A program made the position numbers and the translations under genes. The notes below the pieces were generated by a model. The model ran no database searches. It saw only the letters and a program-made list of their open reading frames with translations, and was not told the DNA's origin. A DNA stretch of 64,000 nucleotides. Source: Telmatactis stephensoni (taxonomy: Eukaryota; Cnidaria; Anthozoa; Actiniaria; Isophelliidae). The number at the start of each line of letters is the position of its first letter. The first letter of the stretch is position 1. Shown here in pieces: positions 54,126 through 64,000 of this stretch. The DNA is taken from contig JALIZF010001669.1 in NCBI GenBank assembly GCA_029948255.1, positions 434,001 through 498,000 of the forward strand, written 5' to 3'.

Positions 54126-57100
54126 AACGGAACACTATGCAAAGTACCTATGTTAATACCACTGACAAAAGACATTAACCTGTGGTATGGCACCAGCTTT
54201 GGAATAGGGCAGCATAATACAGTTTAACGGCTAGAACTCTTTTTTTTACCTGTTAATTTTCTAAAACTATTGAAGGAATTAGCCTTGTATACTGCATATT
54301 TCTTTTTCCCCATTACCCCTTTACTATAACATATTGCCACTGATTTTAGTATCAGATTTTTCAAATTTCTGAAAATCCTTTTCTCGTACGTCAACCAGTC
54401 ATGAATACGAAAAAAAAAAGAAGTTCCCTAGCATTCCTGCCATGTTTGGTACCAAAATGGCAGCAGTTTCAAGGACAATCATTTCCCGCCCTTCAATTTT
54501 TTCACGAAGTAAATACCGAGAACCAAAAAGCTTATAACGGAAGTCAAATTTTGAATTCATAATTTGGTACCAGACTACAAAATATTGGCGCGTACAATAT
54601 GGCAATGGGTACGGTAAACATTGTCGATTCTGTGTACGTTTTTGCCACTGTGTAAAGAAACTAAAAACGTAAATGTGCACTCCATTGATGCCAGCCTATA
54701 CATTTCAACATTTCATATTCTATAAATCTTCACACGAAACTAAAAAGGATGAGTAAAAATCCCACTTTTTCTAAGCACATCTAGCCTTCACACAAACTTT
54801 CTAACATGTCAACCATTACAGAACATGTGCTTGATTCAAAGACGTCCCCAGTCCTTCTCTGACAAGATAAAAAAAATGCAAAAGCATGCATTTGTTTGCA
54901 CCTAGTTGTTTAATTTGGTCGGTGACCCCCTGATTTTATGAATAATTTTAACTCCTGATTTTATAACCTTTTCATATAAAGAAAAAAGTACACTATCGTT
55001 AAAATTTCAAGAAAATTTATAATTTTTCTGTCTAATCCTTCATAAACGTGTATTCTGGAAGGCCATCTTTTGTATATTATTGTTGATATTTCATTTCTTC
55101 GCAAATTTTTCGGCAAAAACTTTGTACCAAGTGGGTTTTTGGCATCATAGGCTATCTTTCTGTTTGCTTTAAAATATGTTGTTTCAATTTTTATAATTTG
55201 ACCAGATGTGTCACAAGGCCATTTTTTTGTAAAAAGTGTCCAAAACACCCCACCTCTCCCCCCCTCATATCTGAGTGACCTCCCTTTTTATTTCACATTT
55301 TTTCTCACCTATGTACCTCTTTCTTTGTTGGAATTTTGAAGGCAAGTTTATTGTAAAATTCATGAGTCCCGAACTCGTCCAAGCTGAAATAGACATACTT
55401 GAAGAACATCGAAATTCATGACTAAAATAGAACTGCAAGTGGTAATGCCTTAAACTTTGTCAAAAAATCATTTCATCTATATGATCTCACTGCGTGAAAA
55501 ATACTTTTTAAAGCTTCATATTTATAATAGTGAAGCCAAAAAATAATCATATCTAATATGACTAATAGTACGTTTGGCTTTTGTCATAAACTGTCACCTG
55601 GAGTTTGAATGCAGGTCCTGGATAAACATTTGTAGGCAATGACAGTGTTTAGCATTAAAACGTGATCTAAATAAATAATTTGGTGCACCGTAGAAAATTT
55701 TTAAGGTGTCACTGTTTACTAACAAACACATTGTAATGCAAATGTGACAACCATTTCCACACAAAAAAACTTTTCACAAGTTACCAATCACTCTCTGGTT
55801 GGCACATGAATCAGTGATAAAGGCTTATGTCATTGCTTTATAAAATTATGACCCACATTGCAAGATAAGCAAGTTGTTTATTTGAAATACTGAGCATAAG
55901 GCAAAATTGAAGAAACCCACATCATACATTGTACGGGAAATCAACACTCACAGAACTTTTATCAGCATTATTGAAATATTCTTTATTAATTAACATTGTT
56001 TTAGTAAATGAATGTTGGATAAACTTAATCAACAAAATAGCAACAGTTAAACATCTCAACCAACTACATTTTATACATATAAAAATATTATTATGTAAAT
56101 TTATATATAATACAGGCTTTGCCTGTCTATCACAATGACTAGACCATAGTACGATGCAAAAACACCCAAACATATCCAAATCATATCCAAATCATTATCC
56201 TAAATCCTTCTTAGTTTATAAAATTTCAAATCAAAAGCCATCATGGATGGCATAGAATATCTGAATTATCCAATCCATCTATTATGCCTCTTTTATGAAT
56301 ATAAATTTTGCAGATGTTGCAATTTCAGCTCATATGTAAGACAGCAATTTTATAACTTTATGGGATATTTGGACCAAACACTTTACCTCACCCTCAGCCC
56401 CCTTTTTTACAAGATGTATGGTTATCGTCACTGAATAGTGCTTGGGCATGTTTAGATTGCTTCCAGAGAAAACTGTCATCCATTAAATGATCTAGGAATA
56501 AGTTTTTATAACGAGCAGTTTGCATAATTTAAGTAGTAGTAGTAGTAGTAGTATACTTTTATTTAAACAGGGTAAAACCATTCAGTAATTACAATGAATT
56601 TACTATTATTAACTGGTGCCCTTATTATAAATGTTATAAAGAAGGGGAAAAAGTAGAAATATATGATAAAATACAACAATCTATAAAACTATATGATATA
56701 AAATTTAGTTAAAATTTGATTACAATTATGAGTGCTAGCATTTAAAAGCTAACAAATATTATGATATGGAAAATACACACATGCACATATATACATATAC
56801 AACCACAAAAACGCATATACATGCAGGCATAAACGATAGTTATTACGATTGAGCATCTTGCAATCTAAAAGCTATCTACCCTTTATATCAGCAAATACTC
56901 TGAGATTAGGACAATCTTCCACTCTTACGGGAAGTTCAACAGCTTTTGGAAAGCTAAATTTAGGACGAGAAGCGATGGAATGGCCAAATCTGCACTGATG
57001 TTTATATTCCAGTATGTACACATTTACAACGACTACTGCTGACCAAACGCTGGAAAAACACAGGAAACAGAGGCTTTTTATGTTTACGTTCTTCAAGTTC

Positions 57101-57600
57101 AGTGTACTATGGATAACAAGTGTGGCTTTTCACAGATTTGCAGTAGTTTTAGTGACTTCTCTACAGAAAAAGCTTCTATTGAGTTACAAGATTGTAATCG
57201 CGATATACAAGCTTATCTGAGGTATTGAAAAGTATATTTGAATTAGAAATTGACAGAATGGCAACTCATCTTGAGTCATGCTGGTAACGTATTCATAATA
57301 TCAGATTCGTTTTCTCAGTTAACTAGATAGTTCATGATCCACCTAACAAGTTATGACACACAGTCATTTCTATGTTTCTGTGGCAAAAAATCGGGAGAAA
57401 TGTATACCATGAAACATCAAACAATTTTGCTAGAAAGAGCTTGCATAAAATTGAAATTAAAATGTCAGATGTTTATCTTATTTTAAGTAAGCCAATATAA
57501 AATTGTTTTGATTTCTGCTTTATGACTGTTATAAAGGTGACTTTTTTTGTAAAGGCAATTTCAAAACTACTGTGTTAGAAGCTGCCAAATAATATGTATA
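54126..57600. other. Long interval without recognisable genes
   Basis: Short ORFs only, none with domain features or splice support. A GTA/AGT microsatellite lies at 56537-56556. Confidence 0.4.
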
Positions 57601-57615
57601 AGAGATTGTAGTGTT

Positions 57616-57936
57616 TTAGAGCCAAGTTTTCATTGTTCCCACAGTGTTTCTTCCTCTTCTTACGACAGCGCCATTCTTTGCCCTTTTGCCTTTGCCATTT
57701 TGACACAATTTCCTCACTTTTCCCTCAAGAACTTGCTTTGAAGAACTGAGTTCTCTGTCTTTAATGATCGCATATTTGTATCCTTTTTCACGCAGGTATC
57801 TGTTGACTGCCGCTAACATGACTTTCAAGCTCTCTGGCTCGTAATCTTCACCTTTTTGTTTTTGTTTTTTTGTATTTTTTTACTTCCACATAATTTTTTC
57901 GAGATTTTTGTTTAACTTACCCAGCTCCAATCTCTC
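57616..57936 (-). pseudogene. Crypton-like tyrosine recombinase N-terminal fragment (DUF3504/KIAA1958-type)
   Basis: On the minus strand: LNKNLEK, then a stop and frame slip in an A-rich run, then KGEDYEPESLKVMLAAVNRYLREKGYKYAIIKDRELSSSKQVLEGKVRKL and GKGKRAKNGA. The pattern (Y)EPxSLxxMLAxxxRYL...F..s..vLxGKxKxLxxxGxG..pnxA is the SAM-like N-terminal domain of Crypton-derived recombinases such as KIAA1958 and QRICH1. The catalytic R-H-R-Y part is absent. A MITE lies immediately upstream. Confidence 0.65.
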
Positions 57937-57938
57937 TA

Positions 57939-58539
57939 TAGAGCGTTTTCACTTCCGATCACGTGACGTAATTTTACGTGATTCAATTTTTTTCAGGCCT
58001 TTCCAGAGCTCTGACCAAAACCATATCAATTGTATCTGAAAGAACAACGAAAACTGTGTATATCTGAAAAAGTTAGAGTCAAAATGTTTGTTTGTTACCA
58101 AGATATGAATTTTTTAATTTGCTTGAATATTTGGTAAGAATGTATGGAGCTGCCATGTTGGGGTACCATTTTGGAACCCCAATATGGCGGCCACAACATT
58201 GAACACTGAAATAATACTATATAATATATAATACTAATACTAGGGATAATCTGTTTATTTTGCTGAAAATATTCTTAGAACAATTAAGTTTATTCATTGA
58301 CTAAACCATTCACGTAAAATTTGTGGCAAATTGTTATGTTTTTATGCGATTCGAAAACGCGTGACAGTATGGCGTGACAGAACTTAGGTCAATGATTAGT
58401 GGAGCGGAGCATCAGAAATTGCCCAAACTTACAGGAAAGTATTTCCTTGATGGCACAGAAAAAAGAGATGAGCTAACCAGCTTTTTTTGATACATGATTT
58501 TGATTTTAACTAGCTGATGACGTCACGTGAAAACGCTCT
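57939..58539. mobile_element. MITE with TA-flanked inverted ends inserted in the Crypton fragment
   Basis: TATAGAGCGTTTTCAC at 57937-57952 mirrors GTGAAAACGCTCTATA at 58526-58541. CACGTGACGT lies just inside the left end and TGACGTCACGTG just inside the right end. No coding capacity. Flanking minus-strand frames on both sides look like parts of the same recombinase. Confidence 0.75.
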
Positions 58540-58544
58540 ATATT

Positions 58545-58771
58545 AGTGCTGACTTTTCTCTCCTCTGCCCATTTGAAGAAAACTGAAAGCCAACATTTTC
58601 ATAACATTTTCGGCATTGTATTTTAGCCCTTCTAGTATTTTCTGTTGCTTCTGCAAATCTGTCCCCATTTTGTCTCACAACAATTGTGACAGTCTTTTGA
58701 ACCCAAATTTTGATTTTATTTTCAATTTTTACTACAGTGCAATTATTATTTTTATTTGCACTGTAGTGCAA
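58545..58771 (-). pseudogene. Probable upstream part of the Crypton-like recombinase
   Basis: Minus-strand frame QNGDRFAEATENTRRAKIQCRKCYENVGFQF, similar in layout to the RFAxLxxxxxxNTxxA segment before the EPxSL domain. About 70 bp of it (58641-58709) is repeated at 59341-59412 in the same orientation, there with stops. Confidence 0.4.
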
Positions 58772-59826
58772 TAACTTTTTTCAGCCGTGTTAGCGATTAA
58801 CCTTGCTGCTCTCAACTAAACAGAATTGGGTAATTTTTTCATGTATATTATTATAACTGAAACATTCTGTTGTCATTCCGGTGTAAAGCAGGGTTGTATG
58901 TCCCCTACTTTAATTTATTAATTTCGATTTAGTTGTCTACCGTGTATTCTAAAACAATCAGACAGTTCCAATCCAAATCTATTGGAGGGATTGCCTATAA
59001 CTGCTTAATAAACATGTATTCAGATCTGAATGGGCTGACAGTTAATTTGGAGAGGCCAAAAATTATAATCTTCAGTAAGGCGGGGAGACGTCTAACCAAT
59101 TATACTTTTTATTAGAAAGAGAACATACTTGAAAATGTTAAATTATGCATTGAAAATGCATGAAAATACACATTCACAAAGTTGTTCAGCTGTGATGGGT
59201 GGCACATTTGTCCTACCTCCTGGTTTCTCTTTTCAGCTACATCTCTTTGCTTGAGGTTGATTAGTTTTTCATTAATCTTTTTTTTTTTGTTCGAGATATA
59301 CCAAAAATGTTAAATGTTAGTTAAATGATATGTTATTTCTAGTTTGTTGCTTCTGCAAATCAGTCCACCATTTTGTCTCACAAAAATTGTGACAGTCTCT
59401 TGAACCCAAATGTTGTCGTAAATCCTGCTTAAAGGGTAGTAATGGCAGTACAGAAAACAGTTTTTTTTGTTTGAGGTATACCAATGATGTTTCCTACAAG
59501 TAGTTTAGTTCCTTTGTTGATAGATAAATGTTTGTCATTAAATAATGCTTCTGTGTCTAGAAGGCCATTTTTTGATTTAGCAACTGTACAATTATCAATA
59601 AAAGACCTATTGCTAAAATGATGTATTTTAATTTTTGATTGGTTATTGATTTCATCAATGTCTTTGTTCAAGAAATCGCTGTATTTTCTGTGCGTAAGTG
59701 TCGAGATAGAGTTTTCGGCTGAGCACCATCTAATAATGTTGCAATTTAAATTTGCCCACAAATCTCATTCACATGCATGATCCCAACATCATTTTTGCCA
59801 ATGTAAAAATTACATAGTCATATATA

Positions 59827-61135
59827 ATGGAGTCTTTCACACTTGCCACTTTCAAGGCACTGAATGGATACGTTCTTCTAGTTATTTTGGCGATGATCAA
59901 TACACTTGAGCTATTGGCTATTAAGGCAATGAGCTATTCTTGGCCGAGTGTCAGGTCCTTCTATTTGTTCATCGCCAAGCAAGTTGAGCAATGCTGTTTA
60001 GAATGGACCGACTTGCCTATCATCAAAGACCACACTGCTACTTTCCTCAGGCAATCTGACAAAAAAATTATACCAAGAAGACCAAATCAAAACAGACACA
60101 CTAATTCATCTGCTGCTTGATCAGGCAATCTTCGTGATAAACTATGTAGAACATGGAACTACAATTGAGCCTGAGAACAATTGAGACTATGCCTAATTAT
60201 TCAAGTAATCACACTTGCAGGGTTTGTGATAAAGACCATCCCATGCTGCATTGTTGAAAGCGCTCAAATTCCTGAAACTTCACTAGCTCAAGACAACATT
60301 GATAGTGACTCTGAGTAACAAACCACAACAAGGAACTCGTTTTTGGACGTGAATATTGGACATGATTCGACAAATATACATCAACATTGTGTTTCCTTAG
60401 AGATACGCCCCAACCACTTTAATCTCTGCAGTTGTGGCTCAAATTGTGGCTTCATGATCAACCAAATGCCTTCAGAGCCTGAATACCATTACATACTAGC
60501 TTGCATATTGAGAGATTGTTGTCTTATTTATCAGAATACTGTGACAAGATCATAGTGGATTTTCTGGCTTTCAGCTGGCTGATCATTCATGATATTGTGT
60601 TTTTGGCAGTGTCTACTAGCAAAAATCACAGCTCTGCAATTCAATTTGCTGATCATGTACAATAATATATTGAAACTGATCTCAGTTTCATGGCTCTGTC
60701 AGGGCCTTTTGATGTTAATCCACTAACGCTTGCTTTAATTTGTGCACCACTACAAACTGTTCCCAAGCGTGGATCGTCTAAACATTGTCTAGTGACGGGC
60801 CTGAGCTTTCCACCAGGAAAGTCTGTAAATAGCGGAATTCCGAGTGGTGCATATTTTACAATTGCCTTCCAGTTACGGCTGCCTGGAATCGATAAACTTT
60901 GTGACTTTATTAGAGCTCAAGGGAAAGGGTGTCTGATCTACAAAATTGATCCTCAGTGAGCCTACTGTCAACTTCCCGTAGATCTCAAAGACTATCGATT
61001 CTGAGGGATCACATTTCAAGATGAGCTTTATTTTGACCTTAGATGTCCTTTTGGCCTGCGTACTTCAGCTATGATGCCAGTGTACCAAAAAGGCAGTCAT
61101 TCACATTTTTACACATGAGGGTTTTTCTGCAATGT
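59827..61135 (+). pseudogene. DIRS-like retrotransposon fragment 2 (gag, zinc motif, RT fingers)
   Basis: Frame at 59827-60120: WPSVRSFYLFIAKQVEQCCLEWTDLPII. About 60130-60260: LCRTWNYN and TCRVCDKDHPMLHC, the gag zinc motif. About 60615-61130: NHSSAIQFADHV, GPFDVNPLTLALICAPLQTVPKR, LVTGLSFPPGKSVNSGIPS, FQLRLPGIDKLCDFIRAQGKGC and YFDLRCPFGLRTSA. These match DIRS reverse transcriptase fingers and palm up to the FGL region. In-frame TGA codons at 60957-60959 and about 61002 and others in gag make it dead. The YxDD box and the recombinase are not present. Confidence 0.8.
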
Positions 61136-61139
61136 ATAT

Positions 61140-61758
61140 TAGATGATTTTTGGTGCCAAAAAACTGTTATATGCAGTTGTGGCATTTAACTGTCTACAAG
61201 AGCTTTTGAGAGCGCCCTTTGGCGCCCTTTGTTCTTTTTTATCAGACCATATGTGGAGATATGCCTCTGTCTGGCGGACGGTGTTTGATAATGGCATGAT
61301 TTACAACGGGAACACACATTCAGTAAGCTTTCCTTTTTTTTCCATATCCAGGTACACTTCTCTGAGCGCTGTTTACTGACAATCCTGGGAAATTTACTTT
61401 GGCTTCCTGTGTTAGCCTGGAATACATTTCTATTTATATCAACCAATCAAATTCAACGGTTCCCACGGTATATTTTCTGACCATATTCTATTTGGTGTGC
61501 TTTTAGGATTGCTGTGGTTGAAAGTTAACTAACTGCATTAATTTTAGGCTTCAAATCTTTTCAATTCTTTGATCGTTTTGATTGATGGTATCTAGATTCA
61601 AAGCTAGCATGCTAGCTCTTCTCAACGACAATAATTTATGGACAAGCGGAAAAGCTAAACACAAAGAAGATAGTTTCCAAGGTAAAAATAAAGAAAAATC
61701 ATAAATATGTGTAAAAGATATCAACGGATTATTGATTCCTGTATTGATAGTCACTTTA
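61140..61758. other. Non-coding interval after the DIRS fragment
   Basis: No further RT motifs recognised. Confidence 0.35.
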
Positions 61759-61759
61759 G

Positions 61760-61898
61760 CAAATAATCCAAGACATATTCGAGTTCCACTTCAAGAGACA
61801 CGTGAACTTTAAACTCAAGTGGGAGGAGTTGGAGAAAAGTCTAATCAAAGAAATGATACAGAAAGCCATTATCATTTCCAAAGAAAACAGAACAGAAG
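61760..61898 (+). CDS. Candidate internal exon, unidentified
   Basis: Acceptor CACTTTAG, 46 open codons plus one base, donor GAAG|GTAAAA. Encodes QIIQDIFEFHFKRHVNFK and LKWEELEKSLIKEM, helical and amphipathic. Neighbouring exons are not found. Confidence 0.35.
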
Positions 61899-62137
61899 GT
61901 AAAATCTAATTATTACTTACATTTTATAAATCATCCTTGATTTGTATATCTGGTTATACTGTATGGCGTCAAAGGCGGCCCTAAAGTTCTTCCCTCCAAA
62001 AGTTTCATTTGGGCCTTATGGCTTCAAAATAAGATAAAAGCCTAAGTGCACTAACGGCTAAGTGTGAACTAACTGCTTACTTTGTAGAGCTACTTGCTTA
62101 ATAATTTTGACATCATTGGCGAAATTTGTGATTTCTT

Positions 62138-62655
62138 TCAGATATTTGTTGCAAGACTTCTAGTTTCACTGCCGCTTCGTCTAGCTTTCTTTGGCTTCCT
62201 AGAAGTACTGAGTCCCTCAACTAAAGCATTTCTCTTTTGTGTCTCACTAAGTTTCTCAGTCGCTCTGACCCTTACATCCTCAGCACTTGAGTTATCCTCT
62301 TCGACCTTCCTTTTCCTAGCTTCTTTGCCTTTTAGTTTATCCTCTTCTGCTGCTACCGATTTTTCAGATATTTCTTCCATTGCCTCATCCAGCTCAGTAT
62401 CTTCAACCTCAATTCCACATGCATGGATTTTGGTGTTTCTCCTTGCTTTGTACTTTGAAAGCATTAGCTGGAAGTGCTCTTAAACTGAATGCTTCGAAAC
62501 TTTGAATTTTGATCTTATATGGCATTTAATCTATCCACTATTTCGTCCTAGGTTTTTCCTCTGTCAACAGTAGGAGGTTTTTATCTACATTGCTCGCTGA
62601 CTAAGATAAGCCCTGCACAAGACGACTTCATGATCTTCAGTCCAGTCCATGTTTG
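62138..62655 (-). pseudogene. Decayed Myb/SANT-like (MADF-type) DNA-binding protein
   Basis: From 62655 down: DWTEDHEVVLCRAYLSQRA (start of a Myb/SANT-like domain), then after a frame slip TVDRGKT, stop, DEIVDRLNAI. The open frame 62464-62138 follows: MLSKYKARRNTKIHACGIEVEDTELDEAMEEI, then a charged coiled coil (KGKEARKRKVEEDN..RATEKLSETQKRNAL) and basic KPKKARR. The layout, SANT-like domain then charged helix, is common in multicopy invertebrate proteins linked to Harbinger-type elements. Confidence 0.5.
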
Positions 62656-63307
62656 GTCTGTTGTTAGCATAAAAAAGTCAAGAAAGACATTTCAATAAAC
62701 TTATATACATAAAGGACCATTAAAATATATGCAGAATATATTGGGACCTTTATTCAGAATTTTTTCAGAACATACATAAAAAAGGAAATAAATAAATTCA
62801 AGGAATATATCTTCTTTGAAGAATTTTCAGATTTTTCCATCAGGCTGCTTTCCTCTCTATTTTGTATTTTCGCTAAAAAAGGTATCGAAACAAACATTTT
62901 TTTGTAATTATAATTTTCAGACTCCATTTCACTTAAACATATTATTTCATTTCAAACGATGACAAATTCAAATAAAAAATTGTGAAAAATACTCATGTTC
63001 TCAAGACACCGTCAAATTTTGTCAAATGATCGCCTCGACATGAGGTGGATGACAAGGTGATTATGCAAATTAGTTTTAGCTGGGCCATTTTCACTTCCGG
63101 TAGCCATCCTGAAGGCCACTGTCCAGGTATGCTTAAGGTCAGTAGTAGCCACATTTTACTGACCAGTTGTAAACGACAATACAACTAGTACCCATTCTCC
63201 CATGGAACGCCTGCCAATATTATATGAGCCAGTTTTAACATTTATCGGTCAAGAGCCTGTTAAAAGTATAAGCTTGTAGTAAACTATATAACAGTGTAAA
63301 AGCTTGC
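62656..63307. other. Interval before the right-edge gene
   Basis: AT-rich. No coding support; no clear TATA box. Confidence 0.3.
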
Positions 63308-64000
63308 ATGTGCGAGTTAATACACAGAATAAATCTTGGCTATCGAGGGAAATCAAATATTGTTATTCAGGACTATGAGGAGCAAGTTCTTCCAGATGGA
63401 CAAAGAGTAGTCAAACGCATGAGAAATACTTTTATTATATTAGGACATCACGACTATCCAATCTCTAATCTCGAAGATGATCCAACCTCTGGTCCTGTTA
63501 CATTTCCCGCACAAATGGCGGGAAGTCAAGGTAATTTGATCCCATTGAACTTTGGCTCTTTTTCAATAATCATTTTAACAAAGGTTTCAATAGTTAGAAA
63601 AATATATTATTCACTGACAATCTCTCTTCTACCAGCCCTTTTTGAGTGGCACCAGTGGTAATATGCCTAAAGCACAAAGGAAACGAGTACGAGTGAAGAA
63701 ACCAAAATCTACAGAAACTGCTGAGGCAAAGACCGCAGAAAGGACAGAATGCCAAACTAGTCAAACAACAAGTGATCCTCGCGAACAAGTACTCATGGAT
63801 ATGAGAGCAACAGGGTATGTATATTTTCTATACTAACTATCACTGAAAAAATCCTGTGATCTTTTGTCAATATATTTGCCTACATATAAAGCTTTTTGTA
63901 TGCATGCAACAGAGAGACTATGATGACACACACTTCGTAGACCATTTGCAATCGAGTGTACTCAACCAGCTTCCACGTGGCAGACCAGCAAGAAGGAAAC
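63308..64000 (+). CDS. Unidentified gene running off the right edge (at least three exons)
   Basis: Exon 1 (63308 or, if an acceptor at about 63328 is used, from there, to 63530) encodes LGYRGKSNIVIQDYEEQVLP and RMRNTFIILGHHDYPISNLEDDP. Exon 2 (about 63636-63813) encodes basic linker NMPKAQRKRVRVKKPK, then DPREQVLMDMRATG. Exon 3 starts near 63913 with RDYDDTHFVDHLQSSVLNQLPRGRPARRK and is cut by the window. Donors (CAAG|GTAATT, CAGG|GTATGT) are plausible, but the phase between exons 1 and 2 does not match, so one boundary is wrong or a base is lost. No family recognised. Confidence 0.45.

Noticed and set aside
54399..55248. Minus-strand ORFs of about 90 codons
   Set aside because: Composition typical of AT-rich non-coding DNA; no motifs.

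Overview
The window is eukaryotic: AT-rich DNA with GT-AG introns of consistent phase, long non-coding stretches, microsatellites, MITEs and animal-type mobile elements (Helitron with an endonuclease domain, DIRS-like and Crypton-like tyrosine-recombinase elements, an IS3/IS481-type DD35E transposase). The mix suits an invertebrate animal, perhaps a sponge or cnidarian, but the sequence alone does not fix the taxon. I found no conserved single-copy housekeeping gene, no rRNA and no intact tRNA. Nearly every recognisable coding region is a mobile-element gene or a member of a lineage-expanded, element-like family, and most carry stops or frameshifts.

Layout. 0-4.1 kb: a first exon on the minus strand leaving the window, a broken Helitron/PIF1 helicase remnant, and a plus-strand gene of small 1-1 phase exons ending in an RPA-like OB fold. 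5.3-13.6 kb: a SINE-like repeat, then a probable composite DNA transposon of about 8 kb. Inverted arrays of a TCGCTAGTG repeat flank a DD35E transposase (plus) and a convergent seven-exon SAM-HECT E3 ubiquitin ligase gene (minus). 14.2-19.0 kb: an almost intronless minus-strand gene of about 1,570 codons with a PIN/FEN-like nuclease signature and a CXC domain, broken by one stop and one frameshift. 19-22.3 kb: two foldback/MITE elements, then an RPA-like protein with eleven copies of a 27-28 residue repeat.

22.3-26.3 kb: short repeats, a long dispersed repeat and a minisatellite. 26.8-35.3 kb: a decayed minus-strand Helitron, read as membrane ORF, 2A-like ribosome-skipping peptide, cysteine-peptidase-like region, zinc/DUF6570-like N-terminus, HUH Rep, PIF1 helicase and endonuclease. 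35.6-42.1 kb: a multi-exon plus-strand gene with a 36-residue E/K/R coiled-coil repeat and a 2-bp frameshift, with a perfect 10-bp target-site-duplication MITE and a second copy of the dispersed repeat in its introns. 42-57 kb: mostly empty, with a DIRS-like fragment, tRNA-like repeats, a candidate terminal exon and a MITE carrying three evenly spaced GTCACGTGAC palindromes. 57.6-61.1 kb: a Crypton-like fragment split by a MITE, then a second DIRS-like fragment. 61.7-64 kb: an isolated exon, a decayed Myb/SANT-like gene and a gene running off the right edge.

Functionally, the genes work in replication-linked and cut-and-paste transposition (Rep/helicase, RPA-like ssDNA binding, DDE and tyrosine recombinases) with protein-fate functions attached (HECT ligase, peptidase-like domain, 2A separation). 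The strongest candidates for something undescribed are the transposon carrying its own HECT ligase and the 2A-bearing Helitron polyprotein with a membrane ORF upstream.
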